Assembly (NCBI GenBank): GCA_963620035.1
Contig: CAVEXN010000010.1
Coordinates: 7,151 to 71,150, forward strand
Origin: F23-D06 sp963620035
Lineage (GTDB): Bacteria; Bacteroidota; Bacteroidia; Bacteroidales; WCHB1-69
Reading direction: 5' to 3'
DNA length: 64,000 nucleotides
Both the position numbers and the translations under genes were made by a program. The notes under the pieces were generated by a model. That model was not told the DNA's origin. It did no database searches and worked only from the letters and a program-made list of their open reading frames with translations. Position 1 is the first letter of the stretch. The number at the start of each line of letters is the position of its first letter. Below, piece after piece: positions 53,367 through 62,602 of the stretch.

Positions 53367-54530
53367 ATGCAAACAACTCTCATCTCCCCAAACATCGGAA
53401 TAAAACTGACGTACAACAGCCTATACTACTTTCCAAGCAGAAACGACCATAACCTCAACGAGGCTATGGCTGCAGCTTCAGAAACTTGGCAATGCAAAAC
53501 GGAGGTGGACGAAATTCAGCAGTTCCGTTTCCAGTTCCTTTGTGTAGATGATGCCCTCACAGAGCGGCTTTACAACTTCAATCCGACGGAAGAAGAGAAC
53601 CCGGAACTCTCCTACGGGAGATTGCTGCTCCGCAAGTTGCTGACTGACGAAGAGGGCGGCGTTTTGGTTGCTCGAACCGTGCCCTGCGAGGCCATCGCGG
53701 ACGAGGACAGGGACACGGACGACGAACTGCTCCTTGGCTGTGCCTTGGACCTCAACGGAACCTCCGCCGGCGAAGTCCTCGACGACTTCGCCCTCAAGGC
53801 CGCACAAGTCAACTTCCGACACCTCACGGGGCTAAACTATACCCGATATCGGAACCACATCAACCGCTTGGAGGCTTCGCAGTCCCAAAGCGACGACCGG
53901 AAGATGGGATTCTTGACCATAGGCAGCAAGGATTTCCGCAAGAAACCACATTACCAGAAAAAAACTGAAGAAGACATCAGAAACAGACTTGCAGCCTTGG
54001 ACATCAATTGGAAAACGGCAACCATGGAAGAAATAGCAACGTGGGTCAACAAAATACATGCGGACATCAATAACGGAAGAAAAATCTGCAAAAGACCCAC
54101 CGTTCTCGTTGACTACAGCGACACAACAAGGAACTACGAACTCCTGCTGGTGAGCGGCAAATCCCGCATACACCTCGAATTTAAGCACACCAAGCAAGCC
54201 CAGACTCTGTACATTTTCCTGTTACGCCATCCCGAAGGTGTATCGGAAAACGACCTCCCATCTTACAGAGACGAACTGCTCAACATCTACGACAAACTGA
54301 CTTGCCGCGAAGGCAACAAGGAAACCAGGATCGACAATATGTTAAATTCAGATTCAACTTCCATCAAAGGGCTACGGAGCGAAGTCAGAAAGATGTTGGA
54401 ATCCATTCTGGCCACAGGCATCAGTTCCGACTATTGCATAACTCTGGTCGGCAAACCGAGCAGGATGATCATCACGTTGGATGAAGCCTACATCGACCTT
54501 GGCAAATTCAATGCGGCGATAGTCCGTTAG
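53367..54530 (+). CDS. Unrecognised 387-residue cytoplasmic protein
   Basis: No signal peptide or membrane helix. The N-terminal part (1-170) contains LNEAMAAASETWQCKTEVDE and an acidic stretch CEAIADEDRDTDDELLLGCA. Residues 170-250 are basic and polar (DFRKKPHYQKKTEEDIRNRL). The C-terminal part (about 260-387) has alternating strands and helices (YELLLVSGKSRIHLEFKHTK, LYIFLLRHPEGVSENDLPSY, then STSIKGLRSEVRKMLESILA and SRMIITLDEAYIDLGKF), which could be a winged-helix-like module of a regulator; this is an impression only. I cannot assign a family. It has its own promoter and lies between conserved genes with a second orphan gene 211 bases downstream. Confidence 0.7.
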   Translation: MQTTLISPNIGIKLTYNSLYYFPSRNDHNLNEAMAAASETWQCKTEVDEIQQFRFQFLCVDDALTERLYNFNPTEEENPELSYGRLLLRKLLTDEEGGVLVARTVPCEAIADEDRDTDDELLLGCALDLNGTSAGEVLDDFALKAAQVNFRHLTGLNYTRYRNHINRLEASQSQSDDRKMGFLTIGSKDFRKKPHYQKKTEEDIRNRLAALDINWKTATMEEIATWVNKIHADINNGRKICKRPTVLVDYSDTTRNYELLLVSGKSRIHLEFKHTKQAQTLYIFLLRHPEGVSENDLPSYRDELLNIYDKLTCREGNKETRIDNMLNSDSTSIKGLRSEVRKMLESILATGISSDYCITLVGKPSRMIITLDEAYIDLGKFNAAIVR

Positions 54531-54610
54531 CCTGTTGTCGTTTCGCCTTTTCAAAGAATCTACACAAATTTTTAACAAACTCATTTTAAATAAGATACGG
54601 TGGTTCGTAA

Positions 54611-54622
54611 TGTAACGTTACA
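54611..54622. repeat. 12-base palindrome upstream of the second orphan gene
   Basis: TGTAACGTTACA is a perfect palindrome in the 211-base gap between the two orphan genes, 119 bases before the start codon of the second. It shares TAACGTTA with the palindrome at 8196-8207. Possible regulator site. The rest of the gap is AT-rich and shows nothing else. Confidence 0.35.
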
Positions 54623-54741
54623 AAAATCCGTCGTAATCTGGCATATTCCGTTTTTTTGCTCTCGAGATTCTGAGAGCAGAAGACTTTCACAATCAGCAAC
54701 TGGAAATTAACCTTAGTAATAACCTGATAAAAAGCAAAAGA

Positions 54742-55293
54742 ATGGGGAAGAAAAAAACAAGCCTCAATGCGATTGACGCACTAATGCAGATCTCCCGGGA
54801 AATTGAGGGCTCCAACTACACGATTCCCGGGAACTACGACCCCGGCATCTTTCAGGCATCTCGGTCGACCGGGACGAAAGCGACAACCAAGGAAGAGTTA
54901 GCGGCAAGTGCCCTCTTTCAGAGCAATTTGAAGAAACCCGGAAAACTGCTCTCCGCCACCCCCGTCGAGACACTGCTCTTTGTAGCATTCTGCACCATCC
55001 TGAAAAACCGCTGCTATGATATTCGCACACGCGACCTCTTTGATTTTTCCGGTCTAAAAGGACTTGACTTTCTGCCACTTTCGAATCATCTTGTCGCTCT
55101 GCTCAAAAAACGGTTCCTTTACCTTTCGGAAAGATTCAACCGGTTGTCCAGATTCCGCAGCGGCAGAAAAGCAACAAAATGCATCCTCAAAAACGAGCCT
55201 TACAAGAAAGCCGTCACGGAAATCATTGACCGCTACAAATACTGCCGATCCATTTCCAATTTCAAAGGAAACACCATCGGATTCGCCTGCTGA
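54742..55293 (+). CDS. Unrecognised 183-residue protein, possibly a truncated AAA-ATPase N-terminal region
   Basis: A basic protein with no signal peptide (MGKKKTSLNAIDALMQISRE). Residues 70-140 (TPVETLLFVAFCTILKNRCY, then DIRTRDLFDFSGLKGLDFLP and SNHLVALLKKRFLYLSERFN) form a helix-rich pattern resembling the winged-helix-like N-terminal region found in some plasmid and genomic-island AAA+ ATPases of Bacteroidota. No Walker A or B motif follows, so it is either a free-standing adaptor or a cut-down relic. This comparison is from memory and weak. A clean terminator follows at 55330-55361, so the gene looks complete as a unit of expression. Confidence 0.6.
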   Translation: MGKKKTSLNAIDALMQISREIEGSNYTIPGNYDPGIFQASRSTGTKATTKEELAASALFQSNLKKPGKLLSATPVETLLFVAFCTILKNRCYDIRTRDLFDFSGLKGLDFLPLSNHLVALLKKRFLYLSERFNRLSRFRSGRKATKCILKNEPYKKAVTEIIDRYKYCRSISNFKGNTIGFAC

Positions 55294-55329
55294 CCCTTTC
55301 GTTCAACCAAGAAGAACAAAACAAAACGC

Positions 55330-55361
55330 AAAAGCCCTGACGAATAGTTTGGGCTTTTTTT
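55330..55361 (+). terminator. Terminator after the 183-residue orphan gene
   Basis: AAAGCCC and GGGCTTT arms around a 13-base loop, followed by a T-run. Confidence 0.75.
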
Positions 55362-55425
55362 CGTTTGCAGGCAGACCGGATGGGTGGCAGGCAAAAAATA
55401 TCGGGGCACAAATCAAAAAAAATCG

Positions 55426-55433
55426 TATTTTCG
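55426..55433 (+). promoter_or_regulatory. Putative -7 element for gyrA (one mismatch)
   Basis: TATTTTCG, one base off the TAnnTTTG consensus, about 68 bases upstream of the gyrA ATG and after the terminator of the preceding gene. Confidence 0.4.
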
Positions 55434-55501
55434 TGCCTTAATTGTGCAAAGAACAACTATTTAAAAAACAACACGTTAGAATAAAACAAAGCAACTATAA
55501 A

Positions 55502-58072
55502 ATGACAGAAGAACTGAACACAGGGGAAAACATCGTGCAGGTGAACATTGAGAACCAGATGAAAACGGCATACATAGACTATTCCATGTCCGTGATTGTC
55601 TCTCGCGCCCTGCCCGATGTGCGCGATGGTCTCAAGCCCGTGCAGCGCCGCATCATATATGCCATGTGGGACATGAACATCGTCTCCTCACAGCCTTACA
55701 AGAAGTCGGCGAGAATTGTCGGCGAGGTGTTAGGCAAATACCATCCGCACGGCGACACGGCCGTTTATGACGCAATGGTGAGGATGGCACAGCCGTGGTC
55801 GTTGCGTTACCCGTTCGTAGATGGGCAGGGCAACTTCGGTTCCGTAGATGGCGACAGTCCGGCCGCCATGCGTTACACGGAGGCACGCCTCCGCAAGTCG
55901 GCAGAAGACATGGTTGCCGACATCGAGAAAGACACCGTTGACATGTCGCTGAATTTTGACGACACCATACCGGAGCCCACCGTATTGCCCTCCAAGATCC
56001 CCAACCTGTTGGTAAACGGCGCGTCGGGCATCGCCGTAGGCATGGCCACCAACATGGCGCCGCACAACCTGGGCGAGGTTTGCGACGGCATCTGCGCCTA
56101 CATCGACAACAACGGCATCACCATCCCGGAACTGATGCAATACATCAAGGCGCCGGACTTTCCTACGGGCTGCATGATCTACGGCACGCAAGGCGTAATG
56201 GAAGCCTTCAGCACCGGACGCGGACGCATCATCATGCGCGGACATGCCGAAATCGAGGCAAACAAGAACCACAACCGCATCATAGTCACATCCTTGCCTT
56301 TCATGGTAAACCCTTCGGAAATGATCAGGCACACGGTTGAGTTGGTCAAGGACGACAAGATCACAGGCATCTCCAACATTGAAAACCTCACAAACAAGCG
56401 CAACGGAACGCGTATCGTCTACGAACTCAAGAAAGATGTTGTCCCCGAAGTGGTGCTGAACAAACTGTACCAGATGACGGCCCTGCAGTCGTCATTCAGC
56501 GTCAACAACGTAGCGCTCGTGAACGGGCGTCCTATGACGCTCAACCTCAAAGACATGATTGTGGAGTACGTCAAGCACCGCCACGAGGTTGTAATCCGCC
56601 GCGCAAGGTTCGACCTCAACAAGGCACAGGCCCGCGCCCACATTCTGGAAGGCTTCCTCAAGGCGCTCGACATCATTGACGAAGTGATTGCCCTGATCAG
56701 GGCGTCGCGTACCGTGCAAGAGGCTCAGAGAGGGCTGATGGACACGTGGGCATTCTCCGAGGTGCAGGCCAAGGCCATCGTAGAGATGAGACTCCGCCAG
56801 TTGACCGGCCTGGAGCGCGAAAAGCTGCAGAACGAATATGACGAAATAGAGAAACTGATAAAATACCTGCAAGATGTGCTGGCAGACGAGCACCTGCGTA
56901 TGGAGATCATCAAGACAGAACTTCAGGAAATCAAAGGGAAATACGGAGACCCGCGCCGCTCGCCCATCGAGTTTGACGCTTCCGAGTTCCGCATAGAGGA
57001 CACCATCGCCGACGAAGAGGTCGTCATCACCATTTCGCACTTGGGCTACATCAAGCGCACAGCGCTTTCGGAATACAGAGTGCAGAACCGCGGCGGCAAG
57101 GGATCGCGTGGCGGCAAGTCACGCGAGGAGGACTTCATCGAGCACCTGTACATGGCCACCAACCACAACTACCTGCTCTTCTTTACAGAACAAGGCAAAT
57201 GTTTCTGGATGCGCGTGTTCGAGATCCCGGAAGGCGTAAAGGCATCCAAAGGCCGAGCCGTGCAGAACCTGCTCGAGATTGACCCCGGCGACAAAATCGC
57301 CTCCATCATCAACCTCAACTCCATCTCCGACCCTGACTACATCACCAACCACTACGTGGTGTTGTGTACGGAGAAAGGCATCATCAAGAAGACCACGATT
57401 GAGGCATACTCGCACCCGCGCCGCAAGGGCATCATCGCCATCAATGTACGCGAGGGCGACCGGCTGCTGGCCGCGCGCCTCACCGACGGCAACTCCGACA
57501 TTATGATCGCCCTCCATTCCGGCCGTGCCATCCGCTTCAAAGAAAACGAGGAGATGCGCGCCATGGGACGCACCGCCGCCGGTGTGAAAGGCGTGACCCT
57601 CGACGGTCCGGACGACAGGATCGTCGGCGTGCTCTGCATCGACAATCCCGACAGCAACGTCCTCATCGTGTCAGAAAACGGCTACGGCAAACGCTCGCTG
57701 CTTGAAGACTACCGCATCACACACCGAGGAGGCAAGGGCGTGAGCACCATCAAGATCACCGAAAAGACCGGTATGCTGATAGCCCTCAAGGACGTGACCG
57801 ATGCTGACGACCTGATGATCATCAACCGCTCCGGCATCGCCATCCGCCTTCATGTGGACCAGCTGCGCATCCTCGGACGCAACACGCAAGGCGTCAAGCT
57901 GATTGACCTCCGCAACGACATCATCGCTGCCGTGTGCGTAGTGCCGCGCCAAGACGAAGAAGAGGAAGAAGGGGACGAAGGAGGGACTCTTGGACCCGCC
58001 GGCGAAGAAAACGGCGGAACACAAGCCGGACCTTTAAACGAAGAACCCGCCGAAACGTCTGACGAGAACTGA
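55502..58072 (+). CDS. gyrA: DNA gyrase subunit A
   Basis: The breakage-reunion subunit of gyrase. From the ATG at 55502 the product has 856 residues (MTEELNTGENIVQVNIENQM at the start; the frame upstream is non-homologous). The quinolone-resistance-determining region reads YHPHGDTAVYDAMVRMAQPW: the position equal to E. coli S83 is T86, and D87 is D90. The catalytic tyrosine is Y125 in AAMRYTEARL. The C-terminal DNA-wrapping pinwheel carries the GyrA-box as QNRGGKGSRGGK near 530, and a second blade motif THRGGKGVSTIKI. The last 40 residues are a very acidic, Gly-rich tail. QNRGGKG and the blade count identify GyrA rather than ParC. Confidence 0.97.
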   Translation: MTEELNTGENIVQVNIENQMKTAYIDYSMSVIVSRALPDVRDGLKPVQRRIIYAMWDMNIVSSQPYKKSARIVGEVLGKYHPHGDTAVYDAMVRMAQPWSLRYPFVDGQGNFGSVDGDSPAAMRYTEARLRKSAEDMVADIEKDTVDMSLNFDDTIPEPTVLPSKIPNLLVNGASGIAVGMATNMAPHNLGEVCDGICAYIDNNGITIPELMQYIKAPDFPTGCMIYGTQGVMEAFSTGRGRIIMRGHAEIEANKNHNRIIVTSLPFMVNPSEMIRHTVELVKDDKITGISNIENLTNKRNGTRIVYELKKDVVPEVVLNKLYQMTALQSSFSVNNVALVNGRPMTLNLKDMIVEYVKHRHEVVIRRARFDLNKAQARAHILEGFLKALDIIDEVIALIRASRTVQEAQRGLMDTWAFSEVQAKAIVEMRLRQLTGLEREKLQNEYDEIEKLIKYLQDVLADEHLRMEIIKTELQEIKGKYGDPRRSPIEFDASEFRIEDTIADEEVVITISHLGYIKRTALSEYRVQNRGGKGSRGGKSREEDFIEHLYMATNHNYLLFFTEQGKCFWMRVFEIPEGVKASKGRAVQNLLEIDPGDKIASIINLNSISDPDYITNHYVVLCTEKGIIKKTTIEAYSHPRRKGIIAINVREGDRLLAARLTDGNSDIMIALHSGRAIRFKENEEMRAMGRTAAGVKGVTLDGPDDRIVGVLCIDNPDSNVLIVSENGYGKRSLLEDYRITHRGGKGVSTIKITEKTGMLIALKDVTDADDLMIINRSGIAIRLHVDQLRILGRNTQGVKLIDLRNDIIAAVCVVPRQDEEEEEGDEGGTLGPAGEENGGTQAGPLNEEPAETSDEN

Positions 58073-58089
58073 TTTTAGCGTAAATCATC

Positions 58090-59271
58090 ATGAAAAAAAC
58101 ATCAACCTTCATCTTTGCCCTCCTGCTGACGCTCTGCGCCTGGGCTCAAAAACCCTCGCTCAACAAGGCATACAATCTATATTATGACAAGGATTTCGTA
58201 AAGGCCAAAGAGGCCATCGACCTTTGCACCGCTGACGAGAAACTGTCGAAAAAAGCGCAGACCTGGCTTTACAAAGGCAACATCTGCTATTTTCTCGCCA
58301 ACAACGAATACGGTGCGAAACAAAAAGACAGCCAGTACCTGATACGCTACCCAGATGCCCCCGCCGAGGCTTACGACGCTTTCTGCAAAGCCCTGGAACT
58401 GAACCCCAATGTGGAGGCTATGGACATGTTTGCGCCGCGCGAGGCAATGGCACAACTCTATCCCCTGCTGCTCGTGCGCGGCGTTGACCAACTGATAGCC
58501 AAAGACTACAACGGAGCCAAGAACACGCTGGCCAAAGGCATTGCCTCCTACGAATCCGGCACCCCACAGTACCCGATGAAAGGCGACCTTTACTATTATT
58601 ATGCCTACACACTCGAAATGCTCAACGAGAATGATTCGGTGCGCAACTACTATGAAAAAGCCATTCTGGACGGCTCCGTAAACCCTTACGTCTTTGTTCG
58701 CCTTGCTGAAAGCTACAAGAACGAGAACAACAAAGCCAAGGCCCGTGAAACACTCGACAAAGCCAAAGCCGCCCTCCCGGCAGAGATGAGCATCACCCTT
58801 GCAGAAATCGACTTCCTCTACTGGACCGGCGACAGCGCTTCGGCCGCCACGATGCTGCACCGGATTCCAGTGGGACAAGTGAAAAACGCCGACGAACTGG
58901 TGAACCTCGCCAACTTTTACATCAAAGAGAAAGACTACGAAAAGGCCGTAACCCTGTTGGAAAAAGCCAATGCGCTGTCACCCGGAAACTTCATCATCCT
59001 GTACAATCTTGGCGTATGCGAATACAACATGTCGGAGCAGTTTTTCAACCAGTACAACAAGATTGCCGTTACAGACCCCGGCAATGCCAAAGCGTCGCAA
59101 TACAAAGAACAGTCGGCACAATACCTCACCCGGGCGGCCGGCCATTTTGAGCAGGCGCGCACACACGACGCCAAAGACCTCAACCTGCTGAACACACTTC
59201 GCGCCATCTATGCCCGGCAGCAATCGCCGAAATACGATGAGATTGACCGCATAATCAAAGAACTTGAATAA
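58090..59271 (+). CDS. Exported TPR-repeat protein
   Basis: A 393-residue protein with a signal peptide (MKKTSTFIFALLLTLCAWAQ) and tetratricopeptide repeats over most of its length. KAYNLYYDKDFVKAKEAIDL and KAQTWLYKGNICYFLANNEY are at the start, AYDAFCKALELNPNVEAMDM in the middle, and DYEKAVTLLEKANALSPGNF and ILYNLGVCEYNMSEQFFNQY toward the end. It probably acts as a periplasmic scaffold; the partner is unknown. It follows gyrA by 17 bases and has a same-length paralogue downstream. Confidence 0.82.
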   Translation: MKKTSTFIFALLLTLCAWAQKPSLNKAYNLYYDKDFVKAKEAIDLCTADEKLSKKAQTWLYKGNICYFLANNEYGAKQKDSQYLIRYPDAPAEAYDAFCKALELNPNVEAMDMFAPREAMAQLYPLLLVRGVDQLIAKDYNGAKNTLAKGIASYESGTPQYPMKGDLYYYYAYTLEMLNENDSVRNYYEKAILDGSVNPYVFVRLAESYKNENNKAKARETLDKAKAALPAEMSITLAEIDFLYWTGDSASAATMLHRIPVGQVKNADELVNLANFYIKEKDYEKAVTLLEKANALSPGNFIILYNLGVCEYNMSEQFFNQYNKIAVTDPGNAKASQYKEQSAQYLTRAAGHFEQARTHDAKDLNLLNTLRAIYARQQSPKYDEIDRIIKELE

Positions 59272-59307
59272 TCCATTTTTTAAAAATCAATTCAATAATC
59301 AAAAAAA

Positions 59308-60489
59308 ATGAAAAAGCTAACATTCTTACTGATCGGCCTTATGGCGGTTACCACCGCATTCGCCCAGTCGTGTCTGGATGACGTGTGGATGTGCCTCCGT
59401 CAAAACCAGGCCCCGAAAGCCAAGAAACTGCTTGAAAATTGTATGGCAGCCAACCCCGACAATGCCCAAGTATGGCTCATGAAAGGCAACGTTTATGTCA
59501 ACCTCTACAACCTTGACCAGAAAAAAATCAATGCTGACCCTAATTATACGCCGCGCTATCCCGATGCCCTGCTCACCGCAAACGAGGCTTTCGTGAAAGC
59601 GCTCGAACTCGACCCGAGAGTGGAGCCCAAGACCGGCATGTTAGGCGCACTCGGCGGGCAGAAACTCTGCGCCGAACCTTTTTACAATATGGGTGTTCAG
59701 GCTGAAGAGAAAGGCGACTACCAGACGGCCGTGAAGTACTTCACCCTCGCCGCCAAGAACTATGAACTGGCAAAGGTCAGCAACAATGCAGCAGCAGCCT
59801 ACCTCCAGTTGGCTCTTGTGTACAACAAGTTGAAAGACACGGAGAAATACCGCAATATGTTGCAGAAGTCCATTGCAAGTGCCCCGGCCGCCTACCCTGC
59901 TTGCTACATTGAACTGTACTACATATACCAAGCCGAAAACGACACCGTCAACTGCGGCAAAATCCTCGACAAGGCCATGGCCGCCCTCCCCGCCGAAAAA
60001 CAAGGCGACCTGACCGAAGCACGGATGGACTACCTCTCCATGACCAACCAGAAAGACAAACTGCTGGAACTCTGCGACAATATGCTGAAAGCCAACCCCG
60101 GCGACCGTGCCACTGTCAGCAGATGCGCCAACTACCTCAGCAACTTCAAGGCATACGACAGGGCTGAAGAAATCCTCAACGAAGCACTGGCAAAGGACCC
60201 TAACGACTTCGAACTGAACAAACAGATGGCTTACCGCTATTTGATGGAAGTGGTTGAATACGAAGACCGAATCGAAGCGGCAAAGAATGCCAAGCAGTGG
60301 AATGAAATGAACACCATCAGAACGGAAGAAAAGCCCGTGCTCCAAAAGGCACACGACTGGAGCGACAAGGCCTACCAGATCAACCCCGACGACAGACAGA
60401 ACAACAAAAACCTTCGGGAACTGAAAGTGAAACTGCAAATTCCTGTACCCGAGGATTTGAAAACCAAAGTCGACTCCTATTTGCACTAA
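59308..60489 (+). CDS. Exported TPR-repeat protein, paralogue of the preceding gene
   Basis: Also 393 residues, with a signal peptide (MKKLTFLLIGLMAVTTAFAQ) and TPR units: NQAPKAKKLLENCMAANPDN, VWLMKGNVYVNLYNLDQKKI, LLTANEAFVKALELDPRVEP and YQTAVKYFTLAAKNYELAKV. Gene order, size and shared layout (signal peptide, an early repeat ending in a long insertion with a PRYPDA or IRYPDA motif, then repeats) indicate duplication. The upstream A-rich spacer (36 bases) looks like a Bacteroidota ribosome-binding region. A strong terminator follows. Confidence 0.82.
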   Translation: MKKLTFLLIGLMAVTTAFAQSCLDDVWMCLRQNQAPKAKKLLENCMAANPDNAQVWLMKGNVYVNLYNLDQKKINADPNYTPRYPDALLTANEAFVKALELDPRVEPKTGMLGALGGQKLCAEPFYNMGVQAEEKGDYQTAVKYFTLAAKNYELAKVSNNAAAAYLQLALVYNKLKDTEKYRNMLQKSIASAPAAYPACYIELYYIYQAENDTVNCGKILDKAMAALPAEKQGDLTEARMDYLSMTNQKDKLLELCDNMLKANPGDRATVSRCANYLSNFKAYDRAEEILNEALAKDPNDFELNKQMAYRYLMEVVEYEDRIEAAKNAKQWNEMNTIRTEEKPVLQKAHDWSDKAYQINPDDRQNNKNLRELKVKLQIPVPEDLKTKVDSYLH

Positions 60490-60546
60490 TAGTAATGCGT
60501 CAGGTTTGCGATCATAGTTTTCCGCACACCTGACAACCTGACCATA

Positions 60547-60594
60547 GGGAGCGGGCTGGCTTCTGTTTGCAGAAGCCAGCCCGCTCCCTTTTTT
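60547..60594 (+). terminator. Strong terminator after the TPR pair
   Basis: Perfect 19-base arms (60547-60565 and 60570-60588, GC-rich, beginning GGGAGCGGGC) with a 4-base TTTG loop and six T residues after. It also ends a possible gyrA-TPR-TPR transcript. Confidence 0.95.
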
Positions 60595-60631
60595 CCGTTC
60601 TGGTTTTTCCTCAAGGGAAAGGGATTGTCCA

Positions 60632-61915
60632 CTACCCTACAATTGCCTCTTTGATGCAATCCACAATATAACGGACATCGTCATCGGAGACCATAGGGCC
60701 GGAGGGAAGGCAAATGCCTTTCATAAAGAGTTCCTCTTCAACGCCGTTGGTATAGACAGGTGCGCCGGCATAGACCGGCTGTCTGTGCATTGGTTTCCAG
60801 GTGGGACGCATCTCCACCTTCCGCGAAAGCATGAACGTGCGGAGCGCCTCCACATTGGCATTCGGCTGGCAATCCGTCGCGGCCGAATCAACGGCGTGTA
60901 TGACCCCTGCGGCCCCGCCTACGGCCGATTTGACCACTTCCTTATAGGCATCTTCCTGTCCCACAATACGCAAAGCGGGATCCAATACTGCCGTGCAGAG
61001 CCAGAAATTGGCATCAAAGCAGTCATCGTCGGGTTGTTTATGCATAAAGATGCCGAAAACATCCGCAAGCAATTCCTCATAAAGAGCCTGTATATGTTGA
61101 TGATGGGCAATATGGGCATTGAGGACGGTCATCTGTCCGCGCCCGATGCCTGCGCAGACATTCGACATACGGTAATTGTAGCCGATGGCCGTATGCTGGT
61201 AGTACGGATAAGCATCGCGCGCCTGCGTTGCATACCATAATATCTCATTGGCATCCTCGGCGTTACGGCAAACCAGCGCGCCGCCGCCCGATGTGGTAAT
61301 CATCTTGTTTCCGTTAAAAGACAAGATGCCGTACTTCCCGAAAGTGCCGAGCACCTGACCATTGAAACGCGCCCCCAGCCCCTCTGCAGCGTCCTCAATG
61401 ACGGGAATGCCGTATTTCTCGGCGACAGCCAAAATTCTGTCAATCTGATACGGCATGCCGTACAAGGCGACAGGTATAACAGCCTTTGGGTACTTCCCCG
61501 TCTTCGATTTGCGGTCGTTGATGGCTTCCTCGAGCAATGCAGGGTCCATGTTCCACGTCTCCCGTTCCGACCCCACAAACACAGGGGTTGCGCCAAGGTA
61601 AATGATAGGGTTCGATGAGGCGCAGAATGTATAGCTCTGCACCAGCACCTCATCGCCGGCAGTCACGCCGGCGGCGATGAGACCCAGATGCACAGCGGCC
61701 GTTCCTGACGAGAGGCAAACCACCTTGCGGTCGAGCGGCTCGCCACCATCTGCCCTGCTGTTCACAAAACTCGCCAAGTCTTGCTCAAATGCATTGACAT
61801 TGGGCCCCATCGGAACAACCCAATTGGTGTCAAAGGCCTCTTTGACATATTTCTGTTCCGAACCATCTTCGCTCATGTGCGCAAGGCACAGATAAATCGT
61901 TTTCTTTTCTTCCAT
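60632..61915 (-). CDS. DegT/DnrJ/EryC1-family sugar aminotransferase (PglE-like)
   Basis: A PLP enzyme that puts an amino group on a nucleotide keto-sugar. The 427-residue product has the family features: WVVPMGPNVNAFEQDLASF near 32, CLSSGTAAVHLGLIAAG near 67, the PLP-binding aspartate D175 in PVIEDAAEGLGARFNG, and the catalytic lysine K204 in LSFNGNKMITTSGGGAL; YNYRMSNVCAGIGRGQM follows. The wording and the neighbouring initiating sugar transferase fit the bacillosamine/2,4-diamino-sugar pathway type (PglE), which adds the C4 amine. The 4,6-dehydratase and acetyltransferase are not in the window. It starts 33 bases after the transferase gene. Confidence 0.9.
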   Translation of the reverse strand: MEEKKTIYLCLAHMSEDGSEQKYVKEAFDTNWVVPMGPNVNAFEQDLASFVNSRADGGEPLDRKVVCLSSGTAAVHLGLIAAGVTAGDEVLVQSYTFCASSNPIIYLGATPVFVGSERETWNMDPALLEEAINDRKSKTGKYPKAVIPVALYGMPYQIDRILAVAEKYGIPVIEDAAEGLGARFNGQVLGTFGKYGILSFNGNKMITTSGGGALVCRNAEDANEILWYATQARDAYPYYQHTAIGYNYRMSNVCAGIGRGQMTVLNAHIAHHQHIQALYEELLADVFGIFMHKQPDDDCFDANFWLCTAVLDPALRIVGQEDAYKEVVKSAVGGAAGVIHAVDSAATDCQPNANVEALRTFMLSRKVEMRPTWKPMHRQPVYAGAPVYTNGVEEELFMKGICLPSGPMVSDDDVRYIVDCIKEAIVG

Positions 61916-61948
61916 ATTTTCAAGTCATCTTTATCCATAAAAAACTGT

Positions 61949-62602
61949 TCAGACCTCCTCGCCGGCAAACCGGACCTTAAAGCCGAACACGGTGGCAAGG
62001 ATCATTTCCAAGTCCTTCATAAAACTGTAATGGCGGTAATAATAGCAGTTCAGGCGAACCTTGTCGGGATAAATCACCGTATCATTGTATTCTACGGCAA
62101 TTTCCTGAACCGGGCGGGTATCCCCCTCCGTCTTCCTTCGTGCCACGTATGCGGAAATCATCTCGTCTTCACGACGGTACTTCAGCGTTGCCGGCCCCGT
62201 GATGCCGGGGCGCAGTTTCAGCACGTCGCGGTCTTCGCCGACCAGTTTGTCTGCATATCCGGGCACGTCCGGGCGTGGCCCGACAAAAGACATATTGCCG
62301 ACCAATACATCCCACAACTCCGGGAGTTCGTCAATTTTGTAATGGCGCAATTTGGCGCCGAAAGGGGTGATGCGGGAATCGCCGGCCACCGAAACAGAAG
62401 AACCATGATGATTTACCGTCATAGTCCTGAACTTATGGCAGGTGAACAGTTTCCCGTCTTTGCCTACTCTTTGCTGGCTGAAAAAGACCGGACCGCCGGG
62501 CATCTTACGATGAATCAAACATGAGACGAGCGGAAACACCCACCAGATAAGACAAAGTCCCAGAAATGCCGCAACAATATCAAACAATCTTTTCAGTGCC
62601 AT
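61949..62602 (-). CDS. Initiating phosphoglycosyl transferase (PglC-like, small form)
   Basis: Moves a sugar-1-phosphate to a polyprenyl phosphate carrier. From the ATG at 62602 (MALKRLFDIVAAFLGLCLIW) the product has 217 residues: one N-terminal membrane helix and the catalytic domain with MPGGPVFFSQQRVGKDGKLF, CHKFRTM, YKIDELPELWDVLVGNMSFV then GPRPD. An in-frame reading to 62638 adds 12 residues and is less usual. Unlike the 474-residue transferase at 5817-7241 this is the short type that uses diamino or N-acetyl sugars. Paired with the aminotransferase downstream. Confidence 0.9.
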   Translation of the reverse strand: MALKRLFDIVAAFLGLCLIWWVFPLVSCLIHRKMPGGPVFFSQQRVGKDGKLFTCHKFRTMTVNHHGSSVSVAGDSRITPFGAKLRHYKIDELPELWDVLVGNMSFVGPRPDVPGYADKLVGEDRDVLKLRPGITGPATLKYRREDEMISAYVARRKTEGDTRPVQEIAVEYNDTVIYPDKVRLNCYYYRHYSFMKDLEMILATVFGFKVRFAGEEV

